NCBI GenBank assembly: GCA_016179055.1
Contig: JACOSC010000079.1
Coordinates: 1 to 48,989, forward strand
DNA from: Acidobacteriota bacterium
Lineage (GTDB): Bacteria > Acidobacteriota > UBA6911 > JACOSC01
DNA length: 48,989 nucleotides
Direction of reading: 5' to 3'
Positions 1 to 7,617 of this stretch are shown here, in pieces (position 1 is the first letter of the stretch; each line of letters opens with the position of its first letter). The notes beneath the pieces were generated by a model. That model was given only the letters and a program-made list of their open reading frames with translations. It searched no databases and was not told where the DNA came from. The position numbers and the translations under genes were made by a program.

Positions 1-36
1 ATAGATCGTAGGCGCCCCCTTACGATACTGCGTCAT
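1..36 (-). CDS. tnpA: IS200/IS605-type transposase TnpA, N-terminus only (cut by window edge)
   Basis: Twelve codons on the minus strand read MTQYRKGAPTIY, which matches the usual opening of IS200/IS605 TnpA proteins (a short xxYRxGxxTVY segment before the first beta strand). The ATG is preceded by a strong AGGAGG sequence with a 9-base spacing (plus-strand bases about 43-50). TnpA is the Y1 HUH transposase that moves single-stranded DNA using hairpins at the element ends; an 11-bp hairpin lies about 100 bases upstream. The remainder of the gene is outside the window, so the catalytic HUH and tyrosine cannot be checked. It could also be a REP-associated tyrosine transposase (RAYT), which shares this fold. 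Confidence 0.65.
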   Translation of the reverse strand, partial: MTQYRKGAPTIY

Positions 37-137
37 GGTCGATGCCTCCTGGTCGGATTCATTCTACCATGCTCAGAAGCCGGGACGCTGAAAGGCTTTT
101 CCGCCTAAAGGCGAAGGTTTTAAACCGAGCGAGGGAC

Positions 138-167
138 TAATCAAATGTGCGGCGGAACATTTGATTA
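138..167. repeat. 11-bp perfect hairpin, candidate IS200/IS605 left-end structure
   Basis: TAATCAAATGT and its exact reverse complement flank an 8-base loop (GCGGCGGA). It lies about 100 bases upstream of the transposase start, where IS200/IS605 elements carry the subterminal hairpin recognised by TnpA. The role as element end is inferred from position. Confidence 0.55.
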
Positions 168-188
168 CATGTGGAACGCCAATCGAAT

Positions 189-326
189 TTACCGGACACT
201 TTTTTGGTCTGGAGGAGGTCCAGGCTTGGGGAGCGGAATTTTGTAATACACATCCACCCGCCAGTCTTTGGCCACCACCTTGTCCAATGCCATTCTTAGA
301 AGTCTCTGTTTGTTTTCAAACGACAT
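189..326 (-). pseudogene. Serine recombinase, C-terminal fragment
   Basis: Minus-strand frame of 45 codons starting MSFENKQRLLRMALDKVV and containing VYYKIPLPKPGPPP before the stop. This pattern (a helical segment followed by a YYKIPLPxP tail) is typical of the extreme C-terminus of large serine recombinases of transposons and phages. The reading frame is closed just upstream by a stop, and sequence in another frame (NNLKHNV) looks like the continuation, so this is a frameshifted and truncated remnant. The catalytic serine domain is not present in the window. Confidence 0.5.
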
Positions 327-525
327 TATGTTTCAGATTGTTGGAAAAGTAGGCTTGCAAGAGGAACCGGGTGGAACTGGTTCACTCGCTACTCAACGGA
401 TAGCCCAGTCGACGATAGTTGATGCGGGCACGGGGGGAGAGCCAGTTGGAGATCGGCGCCACCACGATCAACTGCAGTGGGCACGTCCCGCCGCCAAGCC
501 GCGTGACGAGCAGATTTGTCCAAGA
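327..525. other. No intact gene; probable transposon debris
   Basis: Between the recombinase tail and the GxxExxY cassette there is no open frame with a convincing start or family match. The bases immediately upstream of the recombinase fragment may be its decayed continuation. Confidence 0.4.
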
Positions 526-945
526 GATTGGCCACATAAAGCACATAAGTCACAAAATTAGTTTCTTGAATTGGATTTTAGGCGCGCCGAAGTTGATCAG
601 CAAGGCGTGCCGATGTCCCGCGGCACGTAAATATCCGAGCACCTGAGCCGTGTGTTCATCGACGAGGGTTTTACAGGCCTTGAGTTCGACAATCAGGTTA
701 TTCTCCACGAACAAGTCACCCAAGACCGCGCCGTCTTCCTCCTGCACCTGAAGCCGATGCTGCGGCTCGACCTTCAATCCCTTTTTGCGTAAACGATGGC
801 CCAGTCCGTTTTCGTAGACCTTCTCCATATGGCCATGCCGTAAGAATGTATGTCGATCAAAGGCGGCCTGCCTTACTCCGTCGCGCAACTCCAGTATCTC
901 TTTCTCGTCCATTTTGTGTCTTCTGTGCCTTTTTGTGGCTCAATC
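526..945. mobile_element. GxxExxY cassette with imperfect inverted ends (copy 1)
   Basis: The GxxExxY gene is bracketed by imperfect inverted repeats. The left end, about 526-554, contains CCACATAAAGCACATAAG; the right end, about 915-945, read in reverse, contains CCACAAAAAGGCACAGAAG. About 20 of 24 core positions agree, and a short ATTG(A) extension outside the core also matches. The same ends flank the deleted second copy at 22371-22567. GxxExxY genes are widely found next to repeats of this CCACAAAGGCACAAAG kind, so a mobile or repeat-borne cassette is plausible. No transposase is encoded inside, so movement would depend on another enzyme. Confidence 0.45.
550..912 (-). CDS. GxxExxY family protein
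   Basis: A 120-residue protein with the GxxExxY fold: the family signature near residues 27-34 reads GHMEKVYE (G-x-x-E-x-x-Y is here H-M-E-K-V-Y around the expected spacing), followed by LRKKGLKVEPQ, a LGDLFVENNLIVELKA strand and the hallmark C-terminal LLINFGAPKIQ. The family is a PD-(D/E)XK-like fold of unknown biological role, often found in several copies per genome. Length and order of motifs match the family, and the ORF is intact from ATG to stop. The gene sits within inverted ends and has a deletion derivative 22 kb away. No operon partner is evident; the next gene is divergent. Confidence 0.85.
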   Translation of the reverse strand: MDEKEILELRDGVRQAAFDRHTFLRHGHMEKVYENGLGHRLRKKGLKVEPQHRLQVQEEDGAVLGDLFVENNLIVELKACKTLVDEHTAQVLGYLRAAGHRHALLINFGAPKIQFKKLIL

Positions 946-1066
946 ATGCTTCAAGCGCGAAGCTGTCGAGGCCAGCTCTCCGTCAAAGAACCACCGGCCC
1001 GACCATCGGAAAAGGATATTGAGGCGGACCCACTGAGCGGGAATTCCGGAGCCCGTCATTTTTCTG

Positions 1067-1095
1067 TTGAGTTCTGTTAGGCCCTGCACTATACT
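1067..1095 (+). promoter_or_regulatory. Predicted sigma-70 promoter of the sigma/zinc-finger gene
   Basis: TTGAGT (1067-1072) and TATACT (1090-1095) are separated by exactly 17 bases. The expected transcription start near 1102 leaves almost no leader for a GTG start at 1107 but a normal leader for the GTG at 1182. Prediction from consensus match only. Confidence 0.5.
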
Positions 1096-1181
1096 GATAA
1101 CACTGGGTGGTGGGGTCCAGGCATTGGGATTTTCAGCCCGAGTTCGGTTCCGCGATCGAAGGTAGGGGTCAGAGAAAAAAC

Positions 1182-2450
1182 GTGCAAACGGTCATTGGAA
1201 GACAAGAGCGGAGGGGTTCCCTCAATCAGCAGATAGCGGCTTATAAATCTCACATACAAAATTGGTGCCTACAGATCTTTCCAGATGATGTCGGACTCGC
1301 TCGAGAAGTAGCCGAGCACACCGTAGCCCGCTTACTCGACCGTCTGAAGGACGAGGAGTCAGCAAAGCTGCCGGAACTGGTATACGTCACTACTTGGAGT
1401 CTTGGCTTGCAGCGTCTGGCCGACCTTCATCGTCAAAACCATCACGAAAAACGGAAAGTGGATTATGGGGAAGTGCACGTGGACCTGCCCTGGCCGCAGG
1501 CCATTAAAATCATTAATGGCCTCGAGGAGAAACAACGAATTGCCGTCAAACTCAGAGATCTCCGTGGCCTGACGGTCGAAGAAATTTCCCGCGTAACCGG
1601 AAAATCGCCCTCAGAAGCTCAGACGCATATAAACGACGGTCGACGCAATTTTTTGATCAAGTGGGACAAGCTCAATAACCTGGGTAATAAAGGCATACGC
1701 ACGAACTCCACTCAACAGATCACTCAAGAAATTGAAAAGGAACTACGTATCATCTTTCCCGAAATGAGATCGGAGATCAAGGATTGCCCGGTGGAAATCA
1801 AGCTCTTGCGATTCTTCGACGGGGCGCTGCCCCGTGCGGAGAGCGATGCGCTTAATCGGCATACGCGCGTCTGCGGAATTTGTGATTTATTACTGCTCCG
1901 TATCTCTGAATTTAACCGCGAAGAATTAACCGGCGCCCCGATGAATGAATCTGGGACTGTCAGAGAGAATGCGGAAAGAACGGCCCGGGACATGGAAGTG
2001 GGGAGCAACCTAGGCGCGCGGGTTGAGACCACTCAGACCAAATCCACGTCAAACACTACGGGTAAGTCGAAGAGACCAACCGCAACCTCGAGTGCAGCGG
2101 GGATTCCTACGCCGCCCGGCGCCAACCCGACCCAGGTAACCGAGAATGCACAGGTCTCGCCGCCGGCTGACCGTCGTCCCCCCAAGAGCTCTCAATCCGT
2201 CTCGGCGGAATCATCACATCCGTCCGCCTGGGACCCTGCCGAAGAGATCCGTGCCGCCGTTTTACGCGCATCGGAATCCGAAACTCTACGGAGCCATGAG
2301 CCGGAACCCCCGTTAACACCAGATATTCCAATTCCCCGCATCGAGCCTCGATTCGGGCGTGACGCCACTTGGTGGACCATGGGGGCCATCGTGATTCTCT
2401 TGCTGGGTCTGCTCGTCGTGCTATTTCTCACAGGCGGGATCCAGAAATGA
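1182..2450 (+). CDS. Membrane-anchored ECF-like sigma factor fused to zinc-finger anti-sigma-like domain
   Basis: A 422-residue protein with, in order, a sigma-70 region 2-like helical part (residues about 15-90), a region 4 helix-turn-helix (about 104-160, with LEEKQRIAVKLRDLRGLTVEEIS), a zinc-finger anti-sigma-like segment (about 198-245) whose H-x3-C-x2-C is HTRVCGIC at residues 227-234, a long Pro/Ser/Thr-rich linker, and one C-terminal membrane helix (about 398-416, MGAIVILLLGLLVVLFL). A sigma factor and its inhibitor domain in a single chain suggest a DNA-binding regulator held at the membrane and freed or exposed by a signal; that is inference. An upstream in-frame GTG at 1107 would add 25 residues, but GTG 1182 has a GGTAGGGG sequence upstream and fits the predicted promoter. 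Followed by a glycosyltransferase 86 bases downstream. Confidence 0.75.
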   Translation: MQTVIGRQERRGSLNQQIAAYKSHIQNWCLQIFPDDVGLAREVAEHTVARLLDRLKDEESAKLPELVYVTTWSLGLQRLADLHRQNHHEKRKVDYGEVHVDLPWPQAIKIINGLEEKQRIAVKLRDLRGLTVEEISRVTGKSPSEAQTHINDGRRNFLIKWDKLNNLGNKGIRTNSTQQITQEIEKELRIIFPEMRSEIKDCPVEIKLLRFFDGALPRAESDALNRHTRVCGICDLLLLRISEFNREELTGAPMNESGTVRENAERTARDMEVGSNLGARVETTQTKSTSNTTGKSKRPTATSSAAGIPTPPGANPTQVTENAQVSPPADRRPPKSSQSVSAESSHPSAWDPAEEIRAAVLRASESETLRSHEPEPPLTPDIPIPRIEPRFGRDATWWTMGAIVILLLGLLVVLFLTGGIQK

Positions 2451-2536
2451 TTGTAGTTGGCCAGTAGTCCTATAGCGCGTAATTTGAGCAGACTCGTCAT
2501 TGAATGCTCATCCGGTTGAGATCGTCGTCAACGCCC

Positions 2537-3487
2537 ATGCGCAAAATCCTAATTATCCATGCCGGCGCGGTCGGCGACTTTATCTTAGCGTTGCCCGCTC
2601 TCGCCGCGTTGCGGCAGGCTCACCCGTACGCCCACATTGAAATTATCGGCCATCCCGCCATTCTTGAGTTGGGCAGACTGGCGGAATACGTCGACCAAAT
2701 TACACCGCTCAGTCGCAGCGAGCTGCATCACTTATTTGTGACCGGCCAAGAGCTGTCAATCGACTTGGCCTTAAGACTGTCGGCGTATGACGGCGTGGTG
2801 TCTTGGTTTGGCGCGGCAGATCCTTCCTATCGGGCCGCGCTGACCGCGCGTTCCCCGCACGCGATCATTGAAAGAGGGCTCCCGCGGCCGGATCGCGCGC
2901 AACACGCCACCGATTATCTGTTGGATACGATTAAGCCGCTCCTGCCGCCCCACTTTATTGTTACCGAGCGCGCGCCACGCTTGCCCATTCCATTGGCTCA
3001 CCGGCGTGCAGCGGCCACTTTTCTAGCGGAGCGGGGACTCCTTCGGGAGGACCAATATATTTTGGCGATTCATCCCGGCAGCGGCAGCCTTAGGAAGTGT
3101 TGGCCGGCCGAGCAATTTGCCGAATTGGCCAACGAGCTGGAAGACCGTCGCCAAGCCAAAGTCCTACTCATTGAAGGACCGGCCGACGCGGCGCCGTGCA
3201 GAAGCGTAGCGGCGCACCGAGGCCATAGGCCAACGGTTCATCTGCGGCAACCCTCCCTCACCGATCTGGCGGCGGTCCTGTCGCACTGCACACAATTTGT
3301 CGGCAATGATTCCGGCGTGACGCACTTGGCGGCCGCCGTCGGCATCCCAACCTTGGCATTTTTCGGGCCCACCGATCCGCAGATTTGGGGACCCCGCGGA
3401 TCATCGGTTAGAATCCTACATCAGCCGCTCGGCCAATTGGCCACGGCCGCCGCCTTGGCCGCGATTTCCACGACTGGCAGCCCTTAA
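2537..3487 (+). CDS. Glycosyltransferase family 9 (heptosyltransferase-like)
   Basis: 316 residues with the two-Rossmann GT-B layout of ADP-heptose:LPS heptosyltransferases. The N-terminus MRKILIIHAGAVGDFILALP holds the G-x-x-GDFIL acceptor-side motif; the C-terminal half has HPGSGSLRKCWPAEQFAELA, followed by CTQFVGNDSGVTHLAAA and PTLAFFGPTDPQIW, the nucleotide-sugar binding motifs of the family. The enzyme probably adds a heptose or similar sugar to lipopolysaccharide core or another glycan at the cytoplasmic face. The ATG at 2537 is preferred over an upstream in-frame start at 2504 because the motif begins immediately after it. No other LPS gene is nearby, so the exact sugar cannot be assigned. 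Confidence 0.85.
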   Translation: MRKILIIHAGAVGDFILALPALAALRQAHPYAHIEIIGHPAILELGRLAEYVDQITPLSRSELHHLFVTGQELSIDLALRLSAYDGVVSWFGAADPSYRAALTARSPHAIIERGLPRPDRAQHATDYLLDTIKPLLPPHFIVTERAPRLPIPLAHRRAAATFLAERGLLREDQYILAIHPGSGSLRKCWPAEQFAELANELEDRRQAKVLLIEGPADAAPCRSVAAHRGHRPTVHLRQPSLTDLAAVLSHCTQFVGNDSGVTHLAAAVGIPTLAFFGPTDPQIWGPRGSSVRILHQPLGQLATAAALAAISTTGSP

Positions 3488-3928
3488 TCTCGGTCCACTC
3501 ATCACGATTGGGGTGGTGACTCTGGGATTTCCCGTGACGCGTGACCGTAAAGCCATCCGGCCGATAAAGGGCCCGCACGCCAATAAGTCTCTACGGCTGT
3601 GCAGGAATCAATTTGTATGGCCGGCAGGCGCTGTCTATGACCTCCCGAATCTTTCCCGCCGCGCCTTACACCCAGCCAAATTCGATTCGCTTGTTTCTAA
3701 CCCGCGGCCATTTTTGTTAGAATGAACATAATGGTTCACGCGGTCTGAACTGATACAGACCCCTTGAGCCATTACGAATGAGCTAAGTCGGAAAGAGAAG
3801 AATCCGATGCAAAAGGCTAGGAGATTTTCGGGGCCCCAGCCTTGGGTTTGGTGTAATGACCTCCGTAGGCAGAGCGACGCGCCAATAACCGCTTTGACAT
3901 CTTGCCGCCGCGGGTCGAACGAGTAGGT
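3488..3928 (+). promoter_or_regulatory. 441-base gap upstream of the envelope cluster, with possible extended -10 promoter
   Basis: No convincing gene is seen. TG-T-TAGAAT at 3715-3723 is a good extended -10 element, but no clear -35 is present. It could drive the VWA gene from about 200 bases upstream. The gap contains none of the palindromic repeats found elsewhere. Confidence 0.3.
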
Positions 3929-6214
3929 ATGGAGCGATTGTTCGAGACCCTTCTTAAGTATCCGCGCGTAGTCTTTGAAAAAGGCCAGTTTTTGCTAAAG
4001 ACAGGCTCGCTGCCCATTTTTTGGCTGAGCGTTGTCCTCATTTTCCTCGTGATTCTCCTCGCCTATCGACCCGTGCTAAGGCATATGCCGGCGTCGCGCG
4101 GCGGCATCCTGGTGCTGTTGCGCGTCCTGTCGATGGCGCTGTTGCTGTTTTGCAGCCTGCGCCCGGTGCTGCTAATTTCATCGGCCATTCCTCACAAGAA
4201 TTTCGTGGCCATTCTCTATGACACTTCCCTGAGCATGACCATTCGCGACGGCGACGGCCAGCAGCGCCGGGCCGATGATGTAGCCGACCTCTTAACCCAC
4301 TCAAAGTGGCTGCCGCGGCTGCAGGAAAAATTTCAAGTCCGTTTCTTCCAGTTTTCTGATGGCGCCGAGCGCCTGCGCGCGTTCGAGAAATACGAGCCGG
4401 AGGGCCAGGTCAGCCACCTCGAACGCAGCCTGCGAGACGCCGTGGAGGAATTAGGTCCGGTTCCATTGGCCGGTATCATTCTCCTCACCGATGGCGCCGA
4501 TAATCGCTCCGCCCGACTGCCCGATTTGATACGCGACTTTAAGGCCCGTCGCATTCCCATTTATCCTATTGGCATTGGTCAGGAAGAAATCCCCCGGGAT
4601 ATTGAGGTTCAGAAAGTAGCGGCGCCGAAATCGGTCCTTAAAGATTCCGTGGTGACCGCCGATGTCATGGTGCGTCAGACGGGCTACGCCGGTCAGCGCG
4701 TGAGAGTCGATGTGCGCGAAGACCGGACGATTATCCAATCCCGTGAAATCACGCTCAGCGGCGATCAGCAAGTCGCCAGCCACAAAATCAGTTTTACCGC
4801 CGCCACTCAGGGCTTGCATAATTATCGTGTCGAGATACGTCCAAAGCCGGACGAGGTGATCGCCGAAAACAACGCGCAGGAATTCCTGCTGCGGGTTGAA
4901 GATCAAAGAAAAGCCGATGTGCTCTACATCGAAGGCGAGCCTCGCTTTGAATACAAATTTCTGTTGCGTGCTCTGGAAGATGATAAGAGTGTACGCCTGG
5001 CCAGTTATCTGCAAACGGGCAAGAAGCAGCATCTTCGCCAAGGCCTACAGTCCCCGGAGGAGTTGCTAAATGGCTACCCCAAAGATAAGCAGGCGCTCTT
5101 TGCGTACAAAGCCATCATCTTTGGGTGTATGGAAGCCTCCTTTTTCACTCTCGGGCAGTTGAAGATGACCGAAGAGTTTGTCAGCCGGCGAGGCGGCGGG
5201 TTTCTGATGCTCGGCTGCCGTAGAACTTTTGCGGATGGCGGCTATGTGGGAACACCGCTGGAGGCTGTATTGCCGGCGCTGCCGTCGAGCGCGTCGGCCG
5301 GCCTCCAAGACGACGTGGAAGCGCGCGCGCAGGTCACCGAATATGGAAAGCGGCATACTATTACTCGGCTATCGTTGGACGAGGAAGATAATCCGCGCCT
5401 ATGGGACGCCTTGCCGCCTATACATATCAGCATACCCGTCACCACGCTCAAGCCCGGAGCCACGGCATTGCTCACGGCCACGCTTCAGGGCCCCTCGCGC
5501 CTTTCGCAGCCTTTGCTCGCCTTTCAGCGCTTCGGGCGCGGTCGGGCCTTGATTTTGGCGTCCAATGATACCTATCGCTGGCGGATGGAAGTTGAAAGCA
5601 CAAACCCATCGTTCGAAACGTTTTGGAAACAATTGGCGCGGTGGATGATCAGCCATGCCCCGGATCCCATCATGGCCAACGTTGATCGAGACATCGTACA
5701 TCCCGGCGGCAGCGTCACGATACAGGCCGAGGTAAATAATCACGAATTTACGCGTGTCAATAATGCGCGTGTAACCGCCCGCATCGTTAAACCCGGCGGA
5801 GCGACAGAGACGAAGTCGCTGGTATGGGTTGGCCGCGAGGAGGGCCTATATCAGACCGTTTATAAACCGGAAGCTGAGGGCATTTATTCGATTGAAATCC
5901 GCGCCGAAACCGCGGCGGGCGGGAAGCCGGACTCCGCTGCGCCGGTTGATTTCCGCATGGGACCTTCCAACATAGAGTATAGCAACCCCGGGCTCAATCG
6001 CGACTTGCTCATGCGGCTCGCCGAGGGAACCGGCGGAAAATATCACACGGCCAAGAATGTCGATCTTTTGCCGGAAGAGATCGCCTATAGCCCAACCAAC
6101 GCAGCCTCCATCATGGTGGAGAAAGAGCTATGGGACATGCCGCTCTGGTTTCTCCTCTTTATAGTGTTGGTAATGACGGAGTGGACCGTGCGCAAGCGCT
6201 ATCGACTAGCTTAA
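3929..6214 (+). CDS. VWA / glutamine-amidotransferase-like membrane protein
   Basis: 761 residues. Two N-terminal membrane helices (about 30-48 and 60-85) are followed by a von Willebrand A domain whose metal site D-x-S-x-S is DTSLS at residues 98-102, with LLTDGADN further on. A central immunoglobulin-like part and a class I glutamine amidotransferase-like fold follow (VLYIEGEPRFEYKFLLRAL, then GGGFLMLGC), and a last membrane helix near the C-terminus (WFLLFIVLVMTEW). Such proteins accompany MoxR ATPases and DUF58 proteins and are thought to act as envelope chaperones through metal-dependent adhesion. The ATG at 3929 follows GAGTAGG; an earlier TTG at 3902 is less likely. First gene of the co-directional cluster. 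Confidence 0.8.
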   Translation: MERLFETLLKYPRVVFEKGQFLLKTGSLPIFWLSVVLIFLVILLAYRPVLRHMPASRGGILVLLRVLSMALLLFCSLRPVLLISSAIPHKNFVAILYDTSLSMTIRDGDGQQRRADDVADLLTHSKWLPRLQEKFQVRFFQFSDGAERLRAFEKYEPEGQVSHLERSLRDAVEELGPVPLAGIILLTDGADNRSARLPDLIRDFKARRIPIYPIGIGQEEIPRDIEVQKVAAPKSVLKDSVVTADVMVRQTGYAGQRVRVDVREDRTIIQSREITLSGDQQVASHKISFTAATQGLHNYRVEIRPKPDEVIAENNAQEFLLRVEDQRKADVLYIEGEPRFEYKFLLRALEDDKSVRLASYLQTGKKQHLRQGLQSPEELLNGYPKDKQALFAYKAIIFGCMEASFFTLGQLKMTEEFVSRRGGGFLMLGCRRTFADGGYVGTPLEAVLPALPSSASAGLQDDVEARAQVTEYGKRHTITRLSLDEEDNPRLWDALPPIHISIPVTTLKPGATALLTATLQGPSRLSQPLLAFQRFGRGRALILASNDTYRWRMEVESTNPSFETFWKQLARWMISHAPDPIMANVDRDIVHPGGSVTIQAEVNNHEFTRVNNARVTARIVKPGGATETKSLVWVGREEGLYQTVYKPEAEGIYSIEIRAETAAGGKPDSAAPVDFRMGPSNIEYSNPGLNRDLLMRLAEGTGGKYHTAKNVDLLPEEIAYSPTNAASIMVEKELWDMPLWFLLFIVLVMTEWTVRKRYRLA

Positions 6215-6300
6215 TGGCCGTCGTAATTGTCACGTATCGGTCGGCGCCGCTTTAGAGGAAAGGCTGGCGGCTCATGGGGGTGTGATTTCGGCACGATGTA

Positions 6301-6465
6301 AGCTCCGTAGGAGCGACATGTTTATAGCAGGGGCTGCTCGCTTTATGACCCAAGCCCCGTGGGGGCGACATGTGAACTATCACGACCAACCACATGTCGC
6401 TCCTACGGAGCTTGAGGCCTCCTTCTAGGTACACTTGGCTATAAACATGCCGCCCCTACGGGGCT
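6301..6465. repeat. Palindromic repeat group, four A-type units in tail-to-tail order
   Basis: Four copies of a unit built as AGCTCCGTAGGAGCG or AGCCCCGTAGGGGCG followed by (A)CATGTTTATAGC: forward at 6301-6328 and 6353-6375, reverse at about 6391-6413 and 6438-6465. Each core is itself a short palindrome. The same arrangement occurs at 26188-26366. It lies in the gap between the VWA gene and the legumain-like gene. Confidence 0.85.
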
Positions 6466-6576
6466 GTTACTTATCCTGATCTGATGATATTTTTCATCTG
6501 GTCAAGTACATCGTACGGAAATCGCATCCCGTTCGAGGTCTGTATGGGAAGCGCATCTTGTCAAACACCGGGAGTC

Positions 6577-7617
6577 ATGCTGGAAATGACTAAGTCGATT
6601 GCGGTCCGCGTAGCTTTGCGTCTGTTGTGGATCACGGTCGCGGCTCTGAGCGTGTCGCCGGCGCCGGCCTTGGACTTTGCCCGGCCGCAGAAACATGCCG
6701 TCTTGATAGGAAGCGCCGGCGGTGACGCCGTCTACTCCAAGAAACATTGGGAACTCCTCTCCGGCATGCATCGAGTCTTGACGGAGAAAATGGACTTCGC
6801 CCCGGAACAAATTTATCTCCTGTTCGAGGACGCGTCACGCGATCCGAAAATCATCGGCGCGCGGTCCACCAAAGTGGAGGTTGAAAAGCTGTTCCGCGCG
6901 TTAGCGACAAAGCTTGGCGGCGAAGACTTGCTTTTCGTACTGATCATCGGCCACGGGACCTACGACGGTGAGGTCTCCAAAATCAATTTACCAGGCCCCG
7001 ACATAACCGATGGGGATCTGGCCCTTATGGTAAAAATGGTCAAAGCCAAGTATCGCGTCATCGTCAATGCCACCAGCGCCAGCGGCGAATTTGTCAAGAC
7101 ACTCAGTGGCCATAACACCGTCGTCATCACGGCAACCAAGAGCGGCTGGGAGAAGACCGATACGCGCTTCCCGAAGTTTTTTGTCGAAGCTTTTGAGACG
7201 GCTGAAAGCGATGCCAACAAGGATGACATGGTCTCCCTGGCCGAAGCTTATGAATACGCAGTGCGCAAAGTGGAGCAGGCCTTTAAGAATGAAGGTATGC
7301 TTGTAACCGAACATGCCCTGCTGGAAGACCGCGGCCACGGACCCGGTCAACATACGCTGGAAGGCCAGTCCGCCGCCGGCGCCTTGGCTCGCCGGTTGAA
7401 TCTTGGTGGCGCGGCAGCCTCGGCCGGCGTTACCGATCCGCAGCTCAAACGCCTTTTCGCGGAACGGCGAGAAGTGGAGAACCGTATCGCTGCGCTCAAG
7501 GCCAGAAAGAGCGAAATGGCGGCTGTGCAGTACCAGACCGAATTCGAGTCACTGGCGGTACAGTTGGCCAAGCTCAGTCGGCAAATCCGACAGGCCTCAG
7601 GAAAAAAAGAACCATGA
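6577..7617 (+). CDS. Secreted legumain/C13-like protein with Ser in place of the catalytic Cys
   Basis: 346 residues with an N-terminal export signal (about residues 5-30, ending ALDFA) and a caspase/legumain-type alpha-beta core. HAVLIGSAGGDAVY opens the fold; the catalytic histidine position is in LIIGHGTYDG (His126). Where family C13 has A-C-x-S-G, this protein reads T-S-A-S-G, with Ser167 at the expected cysteine position. A helical, charged tail (about 270-345) may form a coiled coil. Either it is an inactive binding module or a serine-using variant; the sequence alone cannot decide. Start chosen at ATG 6577 (or 6586) because the signal peptide begins there; an in-frame start at 6484 would add 31 residues with no signal. 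It overlaps the next gene by ATGA, so the two are probably co-translated. Confidence 0.65.
   Translation: MLEMTKSIAVRVALRLLWITVAALSVSPAPALDFARPQKHAVLIGSAGGDAVYSKKHWELLSGMHRVLTEKMDFAPEQIYLLFEDASRDPKIIGARSTKVEVEKLFRALATKLGGEDLLFVLIIGHGTYDGEVSKINLPGPDITDGDLALMVKMVKAKYRVIVNATSASGEFVKTLSGHNTVVITATKSGWEKTDTRFPKFFVEAFETAESDANKDDMVSLAEAYEYAVRKVEQAFKNEGMLVTEHALLEDRGHGPGQHTLEGQSAAGALARRLNLGGAAASAGVTDPQLKRLFAERREVENRIAALKARKSEMAAVQYQTEFESLAVQLAKLSRQIRQASGKKEP

Noticed and set aside
1-167. OMEGA/TnpB guide RNA at the element end
   Set aside because: No TnpB or IscB is visible; only the first 12 codons of the TnpA-like gene are in the window.
4451-5041. Minus-strand ORF of 196 codons
   Set aside because: Lies fully inside the VWA/GATase-like gene and shows no domain; a shadow frame.
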